A DNA stretch of 6,753 bases from an uncultured Campylobacter sp. (lineage in GTDB: Bacteria > Campylobacterota > Campylobacteria > Campylobacterales > Campylobacteraceae), in assembly GCA_938041615.1 (NCBI GenBank), contig CALISV010000389.1, forward strand, positions 1 to 6,753. Reading direction: 5' to 3'. Within the stretch, counting starts at the first letter, position 1; every line of letters starts with the position of its first letter. Both the position numbers and the translations under genes were made by a program. Positions 6,636 through 6,753 of this stretch are shown piece after piece. Below the pieces are notes generated by a model that saw only the letters and a program-made list of their open reading frames with translations, did not search any database and was not told the origin of the DNA.

Positions 6636-6678
6636 CGGTCAAATTTAAGAAAATCGCTTAAATTTGACCGCGGTTTTT
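6636..6678 (+). terminator. Rho-independent terminator after alaS
   Basis: CGGTCAAATTTAAG (6636-6649) pairs perfectly over 14 bp with CTTAAATTTGACCG (6657-6670) around a 7-base loop. Three bases (CGG) separate the stem from TTTTT (6674-6678). It begins 9 bases after the stop codon. The gap before the T-run is slightly long, but the stem is very stable. A small overlapping hairpin, CCGC (6668-6671) with GCGG (6679-6682), encloses the T-run and would compete with it. Confidence 0.8.
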
Positions 6679-6753
6679 GCGGTGTAAAATTTAAAAGCGA
6701 ATTTGAAGATAAATTTAGGGCCGGCTAAACCGGGATAAATTTAAAAACCGGGC
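6679..6753. other. Non-coding tail downstream of alaS
   Basis: 75 bases with no open frame I can support. It holds three more AAATTT hexamers, a small CCGG-CTAAA-CCGG inverted repeat (6721-6733) and a direct repeat AAACCGGG at 6727-6734 and 6745-6752 (period 18). From memory, maf follows alaS in C. jejuni, but no gene start is visible before the window ends. Confidence 0.5.

Noticed and set aside
1..6753. CRISPR arrays, tRNA/rRNA genes, insertion sequences, attachment sites
   Set aside because: I looked for regularly spaced repeats, cloverleaf folds, transposase or integrase motifs and terminal inverted repeats and found none.

Overview
The window looks like ordinary chromosomal sequence from an epsilonproteobacterium, most likely a higher-GC Campylobacter (the C. 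curvus / rectus / showae / concisus side of the genus). The reasons are the gene content, the extended -10 promoters without a clear -35 box, the great excess of the hexamer AAATTT, and the gene set oxidoreductase / hemH / alaS. From memory, that set matches the C. jejuni Cj0503c-Cj0506 neighbourhood. The genus-level call is an inference; no database search was possible.

Layout, left to right. Positions 1-670 (+) hold the 3' end of one pseudopilin-like gene and, overlapping it by one base, a complete minor pseudopilin with a prepilin leader. This part is AT-rich and looks different from the rest. Positions 671-1288 (+) are a self-contained hpf unit: extended -10 promoter, long-form ribosome hibernation factor, intrinsic terminator. 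Positions 1289-1613 are a convergent intergenic region without a recognisable gene but with a strong hairpin and several other inverted repeats. Positions 3937 down to 1614 (-) form a probable three-gene operon: a degenerate Gfo/Idh/MocA-fold protein, then hemH (ferrochelatase, with ATGA overlap), then an unrecognised helical 151-residue protein. Positions 3900-4076 are a divergent promoter region. Positions 4077-6626 (+) encode full-length alanyl-tRNA synthetase, followed by a strong terminator-like hairpin and 75 bases with no gene.

How the genes fit together. The pseudopilins belong to a type II secretion / competence pseudopilus. HPF parks 70S ribosomes as 100S dimers in slow growth. HemH inserts iron into protoporphyrin IX as the last step of protohaem synthesis. 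AlaS charges tRNA-Ala and proofreads it.

I do not see an undescribed multi-gene system here. The best leads are the putative oxidoreductase that lacks its catalytic residues but is translationally coupled to hemH, the unknown helical protein at the end of that operon, the structured intergenic stretch near 1333-1456, and the complete absence of AAATTT from the first 894 bases.
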